A stretch of DNA of 64,000 bases. It comes from Pseudomonas nitroreducens (lineage in GTDB: Bacteria; Pseudomonadota; Gammaproteobacteria; Pseudomonadales; Pseudomonadaceae). Shown one piece after another: positions 43,403 to 51,755 of the stretch. The stretch is taken from NCBI RefSeq assembly GCF_014204515.1, contig NZ_JACHLI010000009.1, positions 168,737 through 232,736 on the forward strand. Reading direction: 5' to 3'. The position numbers and the translations under genes were made by a program. Within the stretch, counting starts at the first letter, position 1; each line of letters opens with the position of its first letter. The notes under the pieces are model-generated. The model was not told the DNA's origin. It saw only the letters and a program-made list of their open reading frames with translations, and searched no databases.

Positions 43403-45067
43403 ATGAAATACGACTACATCATCGTCGGCGCCGGTTCCGCCGGCTGCATCCTCGCCGCCCGCCTGAGCGAATCGGGTGAACACAGCGTCCTGCTGCTGGA
43501 AGCCGGCGGCAAGGACAGCTCGCACTGGTTCAGGATCCCGGTGGGCTTCGCCAAGCTCTACTACAACCCGACCTTCAACTGGATGTACTACAGCCAGCCG
43601 CAGAAGCAGCTCGCCAACCGCGAACTGTATGCGCCGCGCGGCAAGGTCCAGGGTGGTTCGGGCTCGATCAACGCGATGATCTACGTGCGCGGCCAGGCCC
43701 ACGACTTCGATGACTGGGCGGCCAACGGCAACGACGGCTGGTCGTTCAAGGACGTACTGCCGTACTTCCGCAAGCTGGAATCGCACCCGCTGGGCAACAC
43801 CGAGTACCACGGCGGCAACGGGCCGATCCGCATCACGCCGATGAAAGGCCACACCCACCCCATCTGCGACAGCTTCCTCGAAGGCTGCCAGGAGCTGGGC
43901 TACCCGCTGAGCGATGACTTCAACGGCAAGGACTTCGAAGGCGCCGGTCTCTACGACGTCAACACCAAGAACGGCCAGCGCTGCTCCAGCAGCTTCGCCT
44001 ACCTGCACCCGGCGCAGAACCGCGCCAACCTGAGCATCGAGCGCAACGCGCTGGTGGAGCGCGTGCTGTTCGACGAGAACCAGCGCGCCATCGGCGTCAG
44101 CGTGATGCAGAGCGGCGTGCAGCGGGAGTTCTATGCCAAGCGCGAGGTGATCCTCGCCGCCGGTGCGGTGGATTCGCCCAAGCTGCTGCAACTGTCCGGC
44201 GTGGCCAGCCGCGAACTGCTCAGCGAGCATCAGATCCCGCTGGTGCATCACCTGCCGGCGGTGGGCAGGAACCTGCAGGACCACCTGTGCGTCAGCTACT
44301 ACTACAAGGCCAACATCCGCACCCTGAACGACGACTTCGGCTCGCTGTTCGGCCAGGCGAAACTGGGGCTGGAATACCTGCTGACCCGCAAGGGCCCGCT
44401 GTCGATGAGCGTGAACCAGAGCGGCGGGTTCTTCCGCAGCGACGATGAGCTGGAGCACCCGAACCTGCAGCTGTACTTCAACCCGCTGTCCTACCAGATT
44501 CCCAAGAGCAACAAGGCCAGCCTCAAGCCTGAGCCGTATTCGGGCTTCCTGCTCTGCTTCAACCCGTGCCGGCCGACCAGCCGCGGCGAAATCCGCATCG
44601 CCTCGAAGAACCCGGCCGACGCCGCGCTGATCGACCCGAACTACCTGAGCACGCAGAAGGACATCGACGAGGCCATCCAGGGCAGCCACCTGATCCGCAA
44701 GATCATGAACGCCCCGGCGCTGAAGAAGATCACCGTGGAAGAAGTCCTGCCGGGCCCGGCCACCCAGTCCGACGAGCAGATGCTGCAGTACTTCCGCGAG
44801 AACTGCGGCTCGATCTACCACCTGTGCGGCAGCTGCGCCATGGGCAGCGACCCGCAGACCTCGGTGGTGGACAACCGCCTGCGCGTGCATGGCCTGCAGG
44901 GCCTGCGCGTGGTCGATGCGTCGATCTTCCCCAACGTCACCTCCGGCAACACCAACGCCGCGGTGATGATGGTGGCGGAGAAGGGCGCCGACCTGATCCT
45001 AGAAGACGCGCGCCAGGTCGCCGAGCAGCGCCCGACCGCCCAGCCTGCCTCGCGCGCGGCGGTGTAG
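43403..45067 (+). CDS. GMC-family FAD-dependent alcohol dehydrogenase
   Basis: A 554-residue GMC oxidoreductase resembling choline/alcohol dehydrogenases. The FAD motif YIIVGAGSAGCILAARLSE is at residues 4-22, and GMC signature 1 GKVQGGSGSINAMIYVRG lies near residue 82. Catalytic His and Asn lie in IYHLCGSCAMG (about 472) and NVTSGNTNAAVMMVAEKGADL near the end. It oxidises a primary alcohol to an aldehyde, consistent with the ALDH gene upstream. It starts 64 nt after the dehydratase gene. A choline role is unlikely because no betB/betI genes are present. Confidence 0.88.
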   Translation: MKYDYIIVGAGSAGCILAARLSESGEHSVLLLEAGGKDSSHWFRIPVGFAKLYYNPTFNWMYYSQPQKQLANRELYAPRGKVQGGSGSINAMIYVRGQAHDFDDWAANGNDGWSFKDVLPYFRKLESHPLGNTEYHGGNGPIRITPMKGHTHPICDSFLEGCQELGYPLSDDFNGKDFEGAGLYDVNTKNGQRCSSSFAYLHPAQNRANLSIERNALVERVLFDENQRAIGVSVMQSGVQREFYAKREVILAAGAVDSPKLLQLSGVASRELLSEHQIPLVHHLPAVGRNLQDHLCVSYYYKANIRTLNDDFGSLFGQAKLGLEYLLTRKGPLSMSVNQSGGFFRSDDELEHPNLQLYFNPLSYQIPKSNKASLKPEPYSGFLLCFNPCRPTSRGEIRIASKNPADAALIDPNYLSTQKDIDEAIQGSHLIRKIMNAPALKKITVEEVLPGPATQSDEQMLQYFRENCGSIYHLCGSCAMGSDPQTSVVDNRLRVHGLQGLRVVDASIFPNVTSGNTNAAVMMVAEKGADLILEDARQVAEQRPTAQPASRAAV

Positions 45068-45158
45068 TAGCGGCGTATTACCCCGCCGTCAGCGCCACTG
45101 ACTAAGCTCTCCCGCATGCCCGGCCACCACGGCCGGGCCCTGCCGGGAGATGCCCCAG

Positions 45159-45740
45159 ATGGCCGCGAAGAAGATCCTGATGCTGGTCGGCGACTACGCC
45201 GAAGACTACGAAACCATCGTGCCGTTCCAGGCACTGCTGATGGTCGGTCACACCGTCCACGCCGTCTGCCCGGACAAGCAGGCCGGCCAGAGCATCCGCA
45301 CCGCCATCCACGATTTCGAAGGCGATCAGACCTACAGCGAGAAGCCCGGGCATAACTTCGCCCTCAACGCCGACTTCGCCGGTGTGCGCGCCGAAGACTA
45401 CGACGCGCTGCTGATCCCCGGTGGCCGCGCCCCGGAATACCTGCGCCTGAACGCCAAGGTGATCGAACTGGTGAAAGCCTTCGACGCCGCGAAAAAGCCC
45501 ATCGCCGCCGTCTGCCACGGCGCCCAGCTGCTGGCTGCGGCCGGCGTGCTCAAGGGCCGCGCGTGCAGCGCCTACCCGGCCTGCGGCCCGGAAGTGACGC
45601 TGGCTGGCGGTGAATACGTGGACATCCCGGTGGACGCTGCCCATGTCGACGGCAACCTGGTCACCGCCCCGGCCTGGCCGGCGCATCCGGCGTGGCTGGC
45701 GAAGTTCCTCGAGGTGCTGGGCACCAGGATCAGCCTGTAG
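45159..45740 (+). CDS. DJ-1/PfpI family protein
   Basis: A 193-residue class I glutamine amidotransferase-like protein. The nucleophile elbow [14 protein letters not shown] (Cys about residue 110) follows [16 protein letters not shown] near residue 80, which carries the conserved Glu-interacting segment of the family. Members include proteases, glyoxalases and chaperones, so the function is open. ATG 45159 has GGGAGA upstream at good spacing; ATG 45150 lacks it. It stands alone after the GMC gene. Confidence 0.85.
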   Translation: MAAKKILMLVGDYAEDYETIVPFQALLMVGHTVHAVCPDKQAGQSIRTAIHDFEGDQTYSEKPGHNFALNADFAGVRAEDYDALLIPGGRAPEYLRLNAKVIELVKAFDAAKKPIAAVCHGAQLLAAAGVLKGRACSAYPACGPEVTLAGGEYVDIPVDAAHVDGNLVTAPAWPAHPAWLAKFLEVLGTRISL

Positions 45741-45773
45741 ACTGGCCCGTCATCGAAGCTGGAGAAGCCGTCC

Positions 45774-46076
45774 ATGTGCGAACTCTATGTAAAGGCCGAC
45801 CCGATTCTCTACGAGTCGCGTTCCCGCTCGCTGCGTATCCGTGGCGTGGTCACCACGCTGCGCCTGGAGAACCAGTTCTGGGACATCCTGCGCGAGATCG
45901 CCGAGGTGGACGGCATGACCACCAACCAGCTGATCACCAAGCTCTACGACGAGGTGATGGACTACCGCGGCGAAGTGGTGAACTTCGCCTCCTTCCTGCG
46001 AGTGAGCTGCACGCGCTTTCTTGCCCAGCGGCGGGACAACATCGTCGAGCTTAACCGGGTGCCGCGTAGCGCCTGA
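45774..46076 (+). CDS. Ribbon-helix-helix domain protein
   Basis: A 100-residue protein with an RHH_4-type core (RSLRIRGVVTTLRLENQFWDILREIAEVDGMTTNQLITKLYDEV, about residues 18-62) followed by a basic tail (RVSCTRFLAQRRDNIVE). It is related to small chromosomal RHH proteins rather than an obvious antitoxin, since no toxin gene is adjacent. It is probably a DNA-binding regulator with an unknown target. Confidence 0.78.
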   Translation: MCELYVKADPILYESRSRSLRIRGVVTTLRLENQFWDILREIAEVDGMTTNQLITKLYDEVMDYRGEVVNFASFLRVSCTRFLAQRRDNIVELNRVPRSA

Positions 46077-46104
46077 TCGTTCCAGTGATTGCCGAACGGC
46101 TCTT

Positions 46105-46600
46105 CGTAGGATGGCGTGGAGCGAAGCGATACCCATCGCTGCCACCGGCGCCCTCGCTGATGGGTATCGCTGCTCTCCACCCATCCTACGTATTGATCAT
46201 GTCCGCGACGGTCGAACTGCCTTTCGTAGGACCGAGGGGGACGCCCAGTCCTTGCTCGCGAACTGTTCCAGCCTTGAAGTGCCCGGCAAACACCATTCGC
46301 GAGCAAGCTCGCTCCTACAGGTCGACTTGGTCGTCACCGGGTTATTCGCCGCGCTGGCGGATAACGCTTGAGGCGTTATGCGCGCTACAACTGCGGCTTC
46401 CGTTACTCAAGCCCTGGCTACGCGCCCCGCTCCTGAAGGGGGAAAGAGCTGTCTATGCCGGCTGATACCAGGGTTTCATTCTGCACCGTACGGTCCCCTC
46501 TCCCTCTGGGAGAGGGTTAGGGTGAGGGCTGGCCCGAGCGCAGAAAGATGGGCATTACCCGCTATCGCGCGCATGGCGCGCTTCTACAGGTCGGCTCCGT
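46105..46600. repeat. REP and palindrome cluster before the integrase
   Basis: The gap 46077-46840 holds, in order: a GTAGGATGGCGTGGAGCGAAG palindrome with its reverse (46105-46190); the hybrid REP 46225-46263 (copy of 21461-21499); a reverse CTCGCTCCTACA REP ending near 46320; a GCGGATAACGC/GCGTTATGCGC palindrome (46357-46384); and a CCCTCTCCCTCTGGGAGAGGG palindrome (46495-46518). From about 46600 the DNA becomes AT-richer toward the integrase. No tRNA gene was found. Confidence 0.75.
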
Positions 46601-46840
46601 CGTCAGTGGGGATAGGGAAAATCCCGCCCAAGAAAAAGCCCGGCACTTGGTCGGACTGGTTTTTATCCAGGAAAATCGCCATTAATCTCGCATCCGCGAA
46701 TAAACTGGCCGCTCCGTCTTTTTCCCAGCCACGTATCGTCCAGATTTATTCAGAGCGACTTGACTCTATCCAGCAAAAAGTGGGGGAATAAATGGGGGGG
46801 GGCATAGATCTCCTACCCCCACCGATGGAGTTGAGTAGTC

Positions 46841-48046
46841 ATGGGAAAGTTGAACGCCAAGCAGGTCGAGAATCTCGACAGCCCCGGCACTTACGAGGAT
46901 GGCGAGGGCTTGCGCCTGGTCGTGCAGGCATCTGGACGGAAATCCTGGGTGCTGCGCTTCCAGCTAGCAGGTCGACGCAGGGAGATGGGGCTAGGCGGCT
47001 TCCCCCAAGTCAGCCTCAAGGATGCGCGCGTAAAGACGGCCAATTGCCGCCGCCAGCTTGCTGATGGAATCGACCCGCTGGCCGCACGTGATGCGGAGCG
47101 GGAAGCGCAACAGGCCTCTCAACGCAGCAGTAAGGCAAAGCTACTGACCTTCGAGGATGTCGCTCGGGAGTACTTTGAGGCCCACTCCTCAGGCTGGTCT
47201 GATAGCTGGCGCAAAGGCTGGATACGCAAGCTGGAAATCTATGTCTTCAATCGAATCGGTAAGCTCGCCATTTCCAAGGTGGCCACCGATGAGCTGCTGG
47301 CGATCCTACGGCCAATCTGGGCGACAAAGAATCGCACCGCCAACGAGGTGCGCTCTCAGATTGAGCAGATTCTGGATGCAGCCAAGGCTCGCGGGTTACG
47401 CTCTGGCGAGAACCCGGCCCGTTGGCGTGGGCACCTGGACAACTTACTCAGCCGTACAGATAAAAAGAAGGCGAGAAAGCAAACCAGCTTTGCTGCTCTA
47501 GCTTGGAAAAACACTCCGAAGCTGATGCAGCAATTAAAACAGCTCAACACTCGCAACGCTCAAGCCATGCAGCTACTGATAATGACAGGAGCTCGAACAC
47601 ACATGGTGAGATTTGCACAATGGAGCGAGTTTGACTTCGAACAACGCACCTGGTCGCTGTCAGCGGAGCGTATGAAGGCTCGATCTGCCTTTGTCATTCC
47701 GTTGGCAGACGCGGTAATTCATCTACTTCAAGAAATTCCAAATATTGACGACAGCCCATATCTCTTTCCAGGGCAGGGGCGCTCCGGCGTTATGCATGGG
47801 AACGCCATGAGAGATTTACTACAGATAGAACTTGGACATGCAGACGTAACCTGCCACGGATTCCGCTCCAGCTTTCGAGACTGGGCTGGCGAGTGCACCG
47901 ACCACCCCAGGGAAATCTGTGAACTTGCCTTGGCTCATGATGAGCGCGGACAGACTGAAAGCGCATATTCCCGCTCAAATTTCCTGGAGAAACGCCGAAC
48001 ACTAATGGCAGATTGGACTGCTTTTCTGGCAAACAGCCAAAATTAA
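46841..48046 (+). CDS. P4-type tyrosine recombinase/integrase
   Basis: A 401-residue integrase with an N-terminal DUF4102 arm-binding domain (KLNAKQVENLDSPGTYEDGEGLRLVVQASGRKSWVLRF) and a catalytic domain. Catalytic residues are Arg in MTGARTHMVRFAQW (about 248), the box II H-x-x-R as HGFRSSFRD (about 340) and Tyr in ESAYSRSNFLEKRR (about 380). It would integrate an island or satellite. The length is complete. GGAG precedes the ATG. Codon use is less GC-biased than the core genes. The usual tRNA/att site was not identified. Confidence 0.9.
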   Translation: MGKLNAKQVENLDSPGTYEDGEGLRLVVQASGRKSWVLRFQLAGRRREMGLGGFPQVSLKDARVKTANCRRQLADGIDPLAARDAEREAQQASQRSSKAKLLTFEDVAREYFEAHSSGWSDSWRKGWIRKLEIYVFNRIGKLAISKVATDELLAILRPIWATKNRTANEVRSQIEQILDAAKARGLRSGENPARWRGHLDNLLSRTDKKKARKQTSFAALAWKNTPKLMQQLKQLNTRNAQAMQLLIMTGARTHMVRFAQWSEFDFEQRTWSLSAERMKARSAFVIPLADAVIHLLQEIPNIDDSPYLFPGQGRSGVMHGNAMRDLLQIELGHADVTCHGFRSSFRDWAGECTDHPREICELALAHDERGQTESAYSRSNFLEKRRTLMADWTAFLANSQN

Positions 48047-48083
48047 CACTCCGGAGGTACCGACCAACTCCGGAATCAAACCC

Positions 48084-48974
48084 TTACGACTCAATGCCCC
48101 GTAGAATACGCATCCTTTCTTCGAGATAAAGGCCTTTCTCCTCCTCCATCAGAAGAAGTATCTCAATAACCTGGGGGCGCTTAATTTCATATTTGTCACA
48201 TAAAGCATCGAGACGCTTCCTTGCTCGATCTGTAAGAGTGAAATTGTATTGACTTTTTCCGTCGCTCTTTCTTCTGCGCTTGACCTGCCCCCACGCCTTT
48301 CTTGCTGCCGATACATAGAACGCCTTCTCAGTATCGGTCGCAGGAATGCCATCCAGGACCCTCAATAGCGAATTCAGATCGGATGGCTTGCTCTCAATCA
48401 ACAGATGGATCGAGTGATGCTTGTTTAGCTGGCTCCATACTTGCCCACAAGCCTCCTCTTCACCCTCTGCATTCTCACTCTTTATCCAGTCAAGGATTTT
48501 GTCTTTGCGCACCTGCTCATCCCAAGCTCTCTTGAGCTGCTGTACATAGCCTGCCTTGCTCACATCTGGATCTCTTAAGCAGTCAACCATTGCGATCACT
48601 TCATCTCGACCAGTTACTGCGGGAGGGCAGTTAAACAAGTATTCCCTGTAAGAGTTAATCCTCACTTTTAACCATGCAAGTTGACGAGGCTCCGAGGATA
48701 TCCATGCAAGCTGCTCATCTGGAAGCATCAGATCATTCTGGGCGCCATGAATGTAGCCGGGCTCCACACCAGCGTCATAAATAGCATCCGCCATATCGTC
48801 GCGCATATATGCAAAGTTCAATTTCATTCTATCGTAGCGAGAAATTTTGTCGCCATCTAAGAAGCACCAGAGCCATATGTCTCTACGGCGACTGTAGTTC
48901 TTGTCTCCAAGAATTTTTGAAAGTTGATCATCCACCTTGAAGGAGGACGAGAGCTGCTTACGAATGATGGCCAT
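48084..48974 (-). CDS. Unknown island protein with RHH-like C-terminus
   Basis: A 296-residue soluble protein, lower in GC than the core genes. Apart from the last ~60 residues (QYNFTLTDRARKRLDALCDKYEIKRPQVIEILLLM), which look like a ribbon-helix-helix or MatP-like DNA-binding segment, I recognise nothing. The rest is rich in Trp, Asp and Lys, including SRRRDIWLWCFLDGDKISRYDRMK. Its position between integrase and AlpA genes suggests an element maintenance or regulatory role, by location only. Confidence 0.7.
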   Translation of the reverse strand: MAIIRKQLSSSFKVDDQLSKILGDKNYSRRRDIWLWCFLDGDKISRYDRMKLNFAYMRDDMADAIYDAGVEPGYIHGAQNDLMLPDEQLAWISSEPRQLAWLKVRINSYREYLFNCPPAVTGRDEVIAMVDCLRDPDVSKAGYVQQLKRAWDEQVRKDKILDWIKSENAEGEEEACGQVWSQLNKHHSIHLLIESKPSDLNSLLRVLDGIPATDTEKAFYVSAARKAWGQVKRRRKSDGKSQYNFTLTDRARKRLDALCDKYEIKRPQVIEILLLMEEEKGLYLEERMRILRGIES

Positions 48975-49340
48975 GAGACACCCTGGGGCAAGACTGTTTT
49001 GGTGAATCTAGAATGCATCATGCAGAGAAAAGCAGCAACCCGAGAATGACTCTAGAGGTATAGAAGAATTATTTCAGAGTTTAAATTAGTAATGACAACC
49101 CTAAAAAACTGGGCTTACAGGCTGTTTCATCCCCTGAATTCTTGCATTCTTCAACCAGGTTTGCACCTCAGCCGCTGCATCGCTCCCTCTGCAGTGGCGC
49201 CTGCTGCTCGAACGCTTCCTACCATCCGCCCATGCGACTAAGGATGCCGACTGGCTTCGTCACTAGGGCGAGATCCTGCCCGCTCGGTAAAAATCTACCG
49301 CCCCTCCCCATCCTTTGGACAAACCAAAGGACTCGCCACC
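48975..49340. other. AT-richer regulatory gap between the unknown gene and alpA
   Basis: This is 366 nt without a recognisable gene. It should hold promoters for the leftward gene at 48974 and for alpA. The one clear structure is the hairpin at 49311-49331 covering the alpA ribosome-binding site. Confidence 0.6.
49311..49331 (+). promoter_or_regulatory. Hairpin sequestering the alpA ribosome-binding site
   Basis: TCCTTTGG-ACAAA-CCAAAGGA. The AAGGA ribosome-binding site of alpA forms the 3' arm, so folding could block translation. As DNA it is also a possible operator palindrome. Confidence 0.6.
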
Positions 49341-49544
49341 ATGAAACTGCTCCGCCAAAAGAAAGTACTTGAGATGACCGGCCTCAAGCGCTCGTCGCTG
49401 TATAACTACATTGCTCTTGGACTGTTTCCTCGTCCCGTTGCACTGGGCCGCCGCGCTGTCGCCTGGGTCGAGGCCGAGATACTTGAGTGGATTACCTCAC
49501 GTATTCGCGAGCGCGATGAGAGAGTGGTCGGGAAGAAGGTCTAA
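49341..49544 (+). CDS. alpA: AlpA family phage/island regulator
   Basis: A 67-residue winged-helix/MerR-like DNA-binding protein. It begins MKLLRQKKVLEMTGLKRSSLYNYIALGLFPRPVALG and continues with WVEAEILEWITSRIRERD, the AlpA signature. In prophages and P4-like islands AlpA activates excision or integrase expression. An AAGGA ribosome-binding site lies inside a hairpin. It sits between the integrase region and the replication-like gene. Confidence 0.9.
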   Translation: MKLLRQKKVLEMTGLKRSSLYNYIALGLFPRPVALGRRAVAWVEAEILEWITSRIRERDERVVGKKV

Positions 49545-49569
49545 CAGTTCCGCCTAGATACCGGCATAG

Positions 49570-49590
49570 AGTCCGCCTTAGTGGCGGACT
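49570..49590. terminator. Hairpin after alpA
   Basis: AGTCCGCC-TTAGT-GGCGGACT lies 26 nt past the alpA stop. No T run follows, so terminator function is uncertain. Confidence 0.45.
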
Positions 49591-49891
49591 GATATATACT
49601 GCAAAAATTGATGATTATCCGGACCTAATTCCCTGGCGCCAATTAAATAAACATCCAGATATTAATGGGTTGCACTTGTTTATTGCCAAGCAAACGCAAT
49701 GGGTCAGGCCTCGGTATTAGCATTGTTAATATCCATTCCTTTCATTATTTATTCTCTACCACCTACTCTCCACCAAACCTATTAGAGCCTACTCAGTCCT
49801 CTCTATTAAATCCATTCTCCATTCAATCTACCAATATCAACCATCCAAATAGTCCATACACAGAACACTCACCTGCAAGTCAACATCAGTA

Positions 49892-49919
49892 GCTATCTAG
49901 ATCACAAAATCTAGATAGC
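49892..49919. repeat. Perfect 11-bp hairpin
   Basis: GCTATCTAGAT-CACAAA-ATCTAGATAGC in the noncoding region; AT-rich perfect arms with a 6-nt loop. A candidate origin hairpin for the adjacent replication-like gene. Confidence 0.7.
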
Positions 49920-50028
49920 GCAGCAATACAAGAGATCCGATATAGGCATCAACCATCCAGTCACTAATGCCCATGCCCAGCATGAGCAATTACTTGATGG
50001 CGACAAGCCACGCCCATTGCAAAAAAAC

Positions 50029-50051
50029 CAGATACGCCTAATGCGTATCTG
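50029..50051. repeat. Perfect 9-bp hairpin
   Basis: CAGATACGC-CTAAT-GCGTATCTG, about 160 nt before the Gp2-like gene start. A possible nick-site or operator hairpin. Confidence 0.65.
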
Positions 50052-50210
50052 CATATCTCAGACAACCACCCAAGCAATCTCCCCAACAGTAAACAATTAC
50101 TGATCAGTGCATTCGTATAGGACGCAAGCATTGCGCTGTTCCGTACTCCACACGCACAGCACCTCTGATTGCACATGCATCACCACTCAATTCAATGGCG
50201 AGAATCCAAC

Positions 50211-50885
50211 ATGCAATCAGTTCGCTTGCTCAAACGACACCCTGATAACACCAACCTTCATCTTCACTACGAATCCAAATATAACGGCCTGCCAGTTATG
50301 CAAGAGCACGCCCCACTGATACGGGAATATCTTCAAATACTACAGCGCATTACAGAGCGCTCACTAGCCGATCATCGTGAAGTCTTTGCAGTACGGTTTG
50401 ACCTGCAATTCCCCGAGGTGGAGTTCACACCGTGGCATTGGATGACCAATGAAGTCATCAGCCGTTTTGTCGAGTCATTGGAAGAACGTATTCAGAATGC
50501 TCGAAAGAAAGCGGCTGTGGACAACAAGAAGGCCCATAAGACGACTGTACGATGGATGTGGGTGAAGGAGTACGGCGATGATAGCAGCCGGGCTAATCCG
50601 CATTACCACTGCTTGCTGCTGTTAAACCGAGATGCCTTTAACGCCTTGGGAAAGTTTGATCTGGAGAGAGATAACTTGTACAGCCGCTTAGTGAGCGCCT
50701 GGGCGAGCGCTCTGGGCGTAGAGGACTGGCAGGCTATGGGGATGGTACACATCCCGACCAATGCCTGCTACAGCATCACGACAGAGGGCTACTCAGGATA
50801 CTTCTACCGCATGAGCTACCTCTGCAAGGCCAGAAGCAAGGTCTATGGCAATGGCCAGCATGCCTGTGGGTACAGTCGGGATTAG
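50211..50885 (+). CDS. Inovirus Gp2/YagK-YfjJ-like protein
   Basis: A 224-residue protein with the family core: FAVRFDLQFPEVE near residue 60, then WVKEYGDDSSRANPHYHCLLLLNRDAF near 121-147, whose HYHC supplies the His pair of a HUH-like metal site. The end YLCKARSKVYGNGQHACGYSR is the usual C-terminus, so the gene appears complete. Homologues occur in filamentous phages, satellites and islands, with a proposed replication-initiator role. ATG 50211 fits the family start. An IS remnant begins about 35 nt after its stop. Confidence 0.8.
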   Translation: MQSVRLLKRHPDNTNLHLHYESKYNGLPVMQEHAPLIREYLQILQRITERSLADHREVFAVRFDLQFPEVEFTPWHWMTNEVISRFVESLEERIQNARKKAAVDNKKAHKTTVRWMWVKEYGDDSSRANPHYHCLLLLNRDAFNALGKFDLERDNLYSRLVSAWASALGVEDWQAMGMVHIPTNACYSITTEGYSGYFYRMSYLCKARSKVYGNGQHACGYSRD

Positions 50886-50918
50886 TAGAGCGACTGGATC
50901 AGATGCGGGGAGCAGGCC

Positions 50919-51092
50919 AGTCAGTACCGCGCTGGAGAGCTTCTTCCGCTCGCTGGAGGCTGAGCGGGTGTGCCTGACGCGCTATGCCTGCTTCCACGAG
51001 GCGAAACCGACCTGTTCGACTACATCCGTTTTTACAATCACCGTCGCCTCCGCTCGACGCTGGGCTATCTCAGTCCGATGGAGTTCGAGTAG
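50919..51092 (+). pseudogene. Remnant of an IS3-family transposase (orfB 3' end)
   Basis: The frame reads ALESFFRSLEAERVCLTRYACFHEAK, then shifts by one base into DLFDYIRFYNHRRLRSTLGYLSPMEFE before the stop at 51090-51092. This is the conserved end of IS3-type OrfB, including the terminal catalytic-region motif YNHRRLRSTLGY. The 5' three-quarters are missing and a base is deleted after GAGGCGAAA. No inverted repeats remain that I can identify. Confidence 0.85.
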
Positions 51093-51456
51093 CGCCACCC
51101 GACCACGCCAGTATTGCCTGTACCAACTCCGGATTGGTGTGGGAGGCCCAGGAGTCCTCCTGGTGAAGCGCGTGCAGCGCTGACTCCAGATACACCCCGT
51201 GTATCGCACCGTCGGATGCGATGAAGGCCGCTGCGTCGTCCTGCGCCGCTCGCAGTTTGTCTTGTAGGTCGCCGCTCATCTTCTGGCTGAAGAGCGTGGT
51301 GGAGATGAAAGGCCCGGTGGTGGTCATCGCCGACCAGAAGGTCGTCGCCATGATGGGCTCGTTCTTGAAATCGGGAAGGACCTTGATGAAGGCTGCCGCC
51401 GAGGTACTTGCCAGCATCAATACCAGCGTAATGGCGCAGTACTTGGAAAGGAGCAT
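51070..51456 (-). CDS. DUF2388-like exported protein, C-terminus overlapping IS remnant
   Basis: A 128-residue protein with a signal peptide (ITLVLMLASTSAAAF). The DUF2388 pattern follows: AAQDDAAAFIASDGAIHGVYLESALHALHQ near residues 80-110, then PELVQAILAW. DUF2388 proteins are small periplasmic proteins of unknown role common in Pseudomonas. The last ~10 residues (SGGATRTPSD) read into the opposite-strand IS3 remnant, so the native C-terminus was probably replaced by the insertion. Confidence 0.7.
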   Translation of the reverse strand: MLLSKYCAITLVLMLASTSAAAFIKVLPDFKNEPIMATTFWSAMTTTGPFISTTLFSQKMSGDLQDKLRAAQDDAAAFIASDGAIHGVYLESALHALHQEDSWASHTNPELVQAILAWSGGATRTPSD

Positions 51457-51576
51457 CCTAACGGATCTCGCCTGTGGGAAATGTTTCAGGAAAGCTGCGG
51501 TGCCGAGGGTCTTTCGTCAAGGCGACAAAGAGCCGCCTTGCGTAAGCCGATTCTTTCGAGAAATTCGTTGCTGTTT

Positions 51577-51755
51577 ACATTCGGGGTAACTTACCGTCGA
51601 TGACTCCCATCACCAGCAGCAGGCTGGCGCCATCGGGAAGCTCGGGCTACGGGATCGGCGTATTTCACCAGATTCGCGAAGTCATTTTCAGTGTTTGCCA
51701 AGGGCTTCAGGTAGGTGCTGGCCTGGGGTTGGGTATTGAGGCCGACTGCTGTCAC
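51577..51755 (-). pseudogene. Possible frameshifted gene remnant
   Basis: A GTG-initiated frame gives TAVGLNTQPQASTYLKPLANTENDFANLVKYADPV, and coherent sequence (ELPDGASLLLVMGVIDGKLP) continues only after a frame change. This looks like a decayed short gene, but I recognise no family and it may be chance. Confidence 0.25.

Larger units (their letters stand above)
49545..50210. other. 666-nt noncoding region with several hairpins
   Basis: AT-rich DNA with no credible gene. It contains hairpins at 49570-49590, 49892-49919, 50029-50051 and 50087-50102, and lies directly upstream of a Gp2/YagK-like gene, so a replication origin or regulatory region is plausible. Confidence 0.6.

Noticed and set aside
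43403..45067. Choline dehydrogenase (betA)
   Set aside because: The GMC fold is clear, but no betB or betI genes are near and the neighbours point to a different alcohol.
46105..46600. CRISPR array
   Set aside because: The repeats are palindromic, unlike one another and irregularly spaced, and no cas genes are present.
46077..46840. tRNA gene as integrase attachment site
   Set aside because: No cloverleaf or CCA-type 3' end could be found; the gap consists of REP-type palindromes.
49142..49372. 76-codon ORF overlapping the alpA start
   Set aside because: It overlaps alpA in another frame with no ribosome-binding site or motif.
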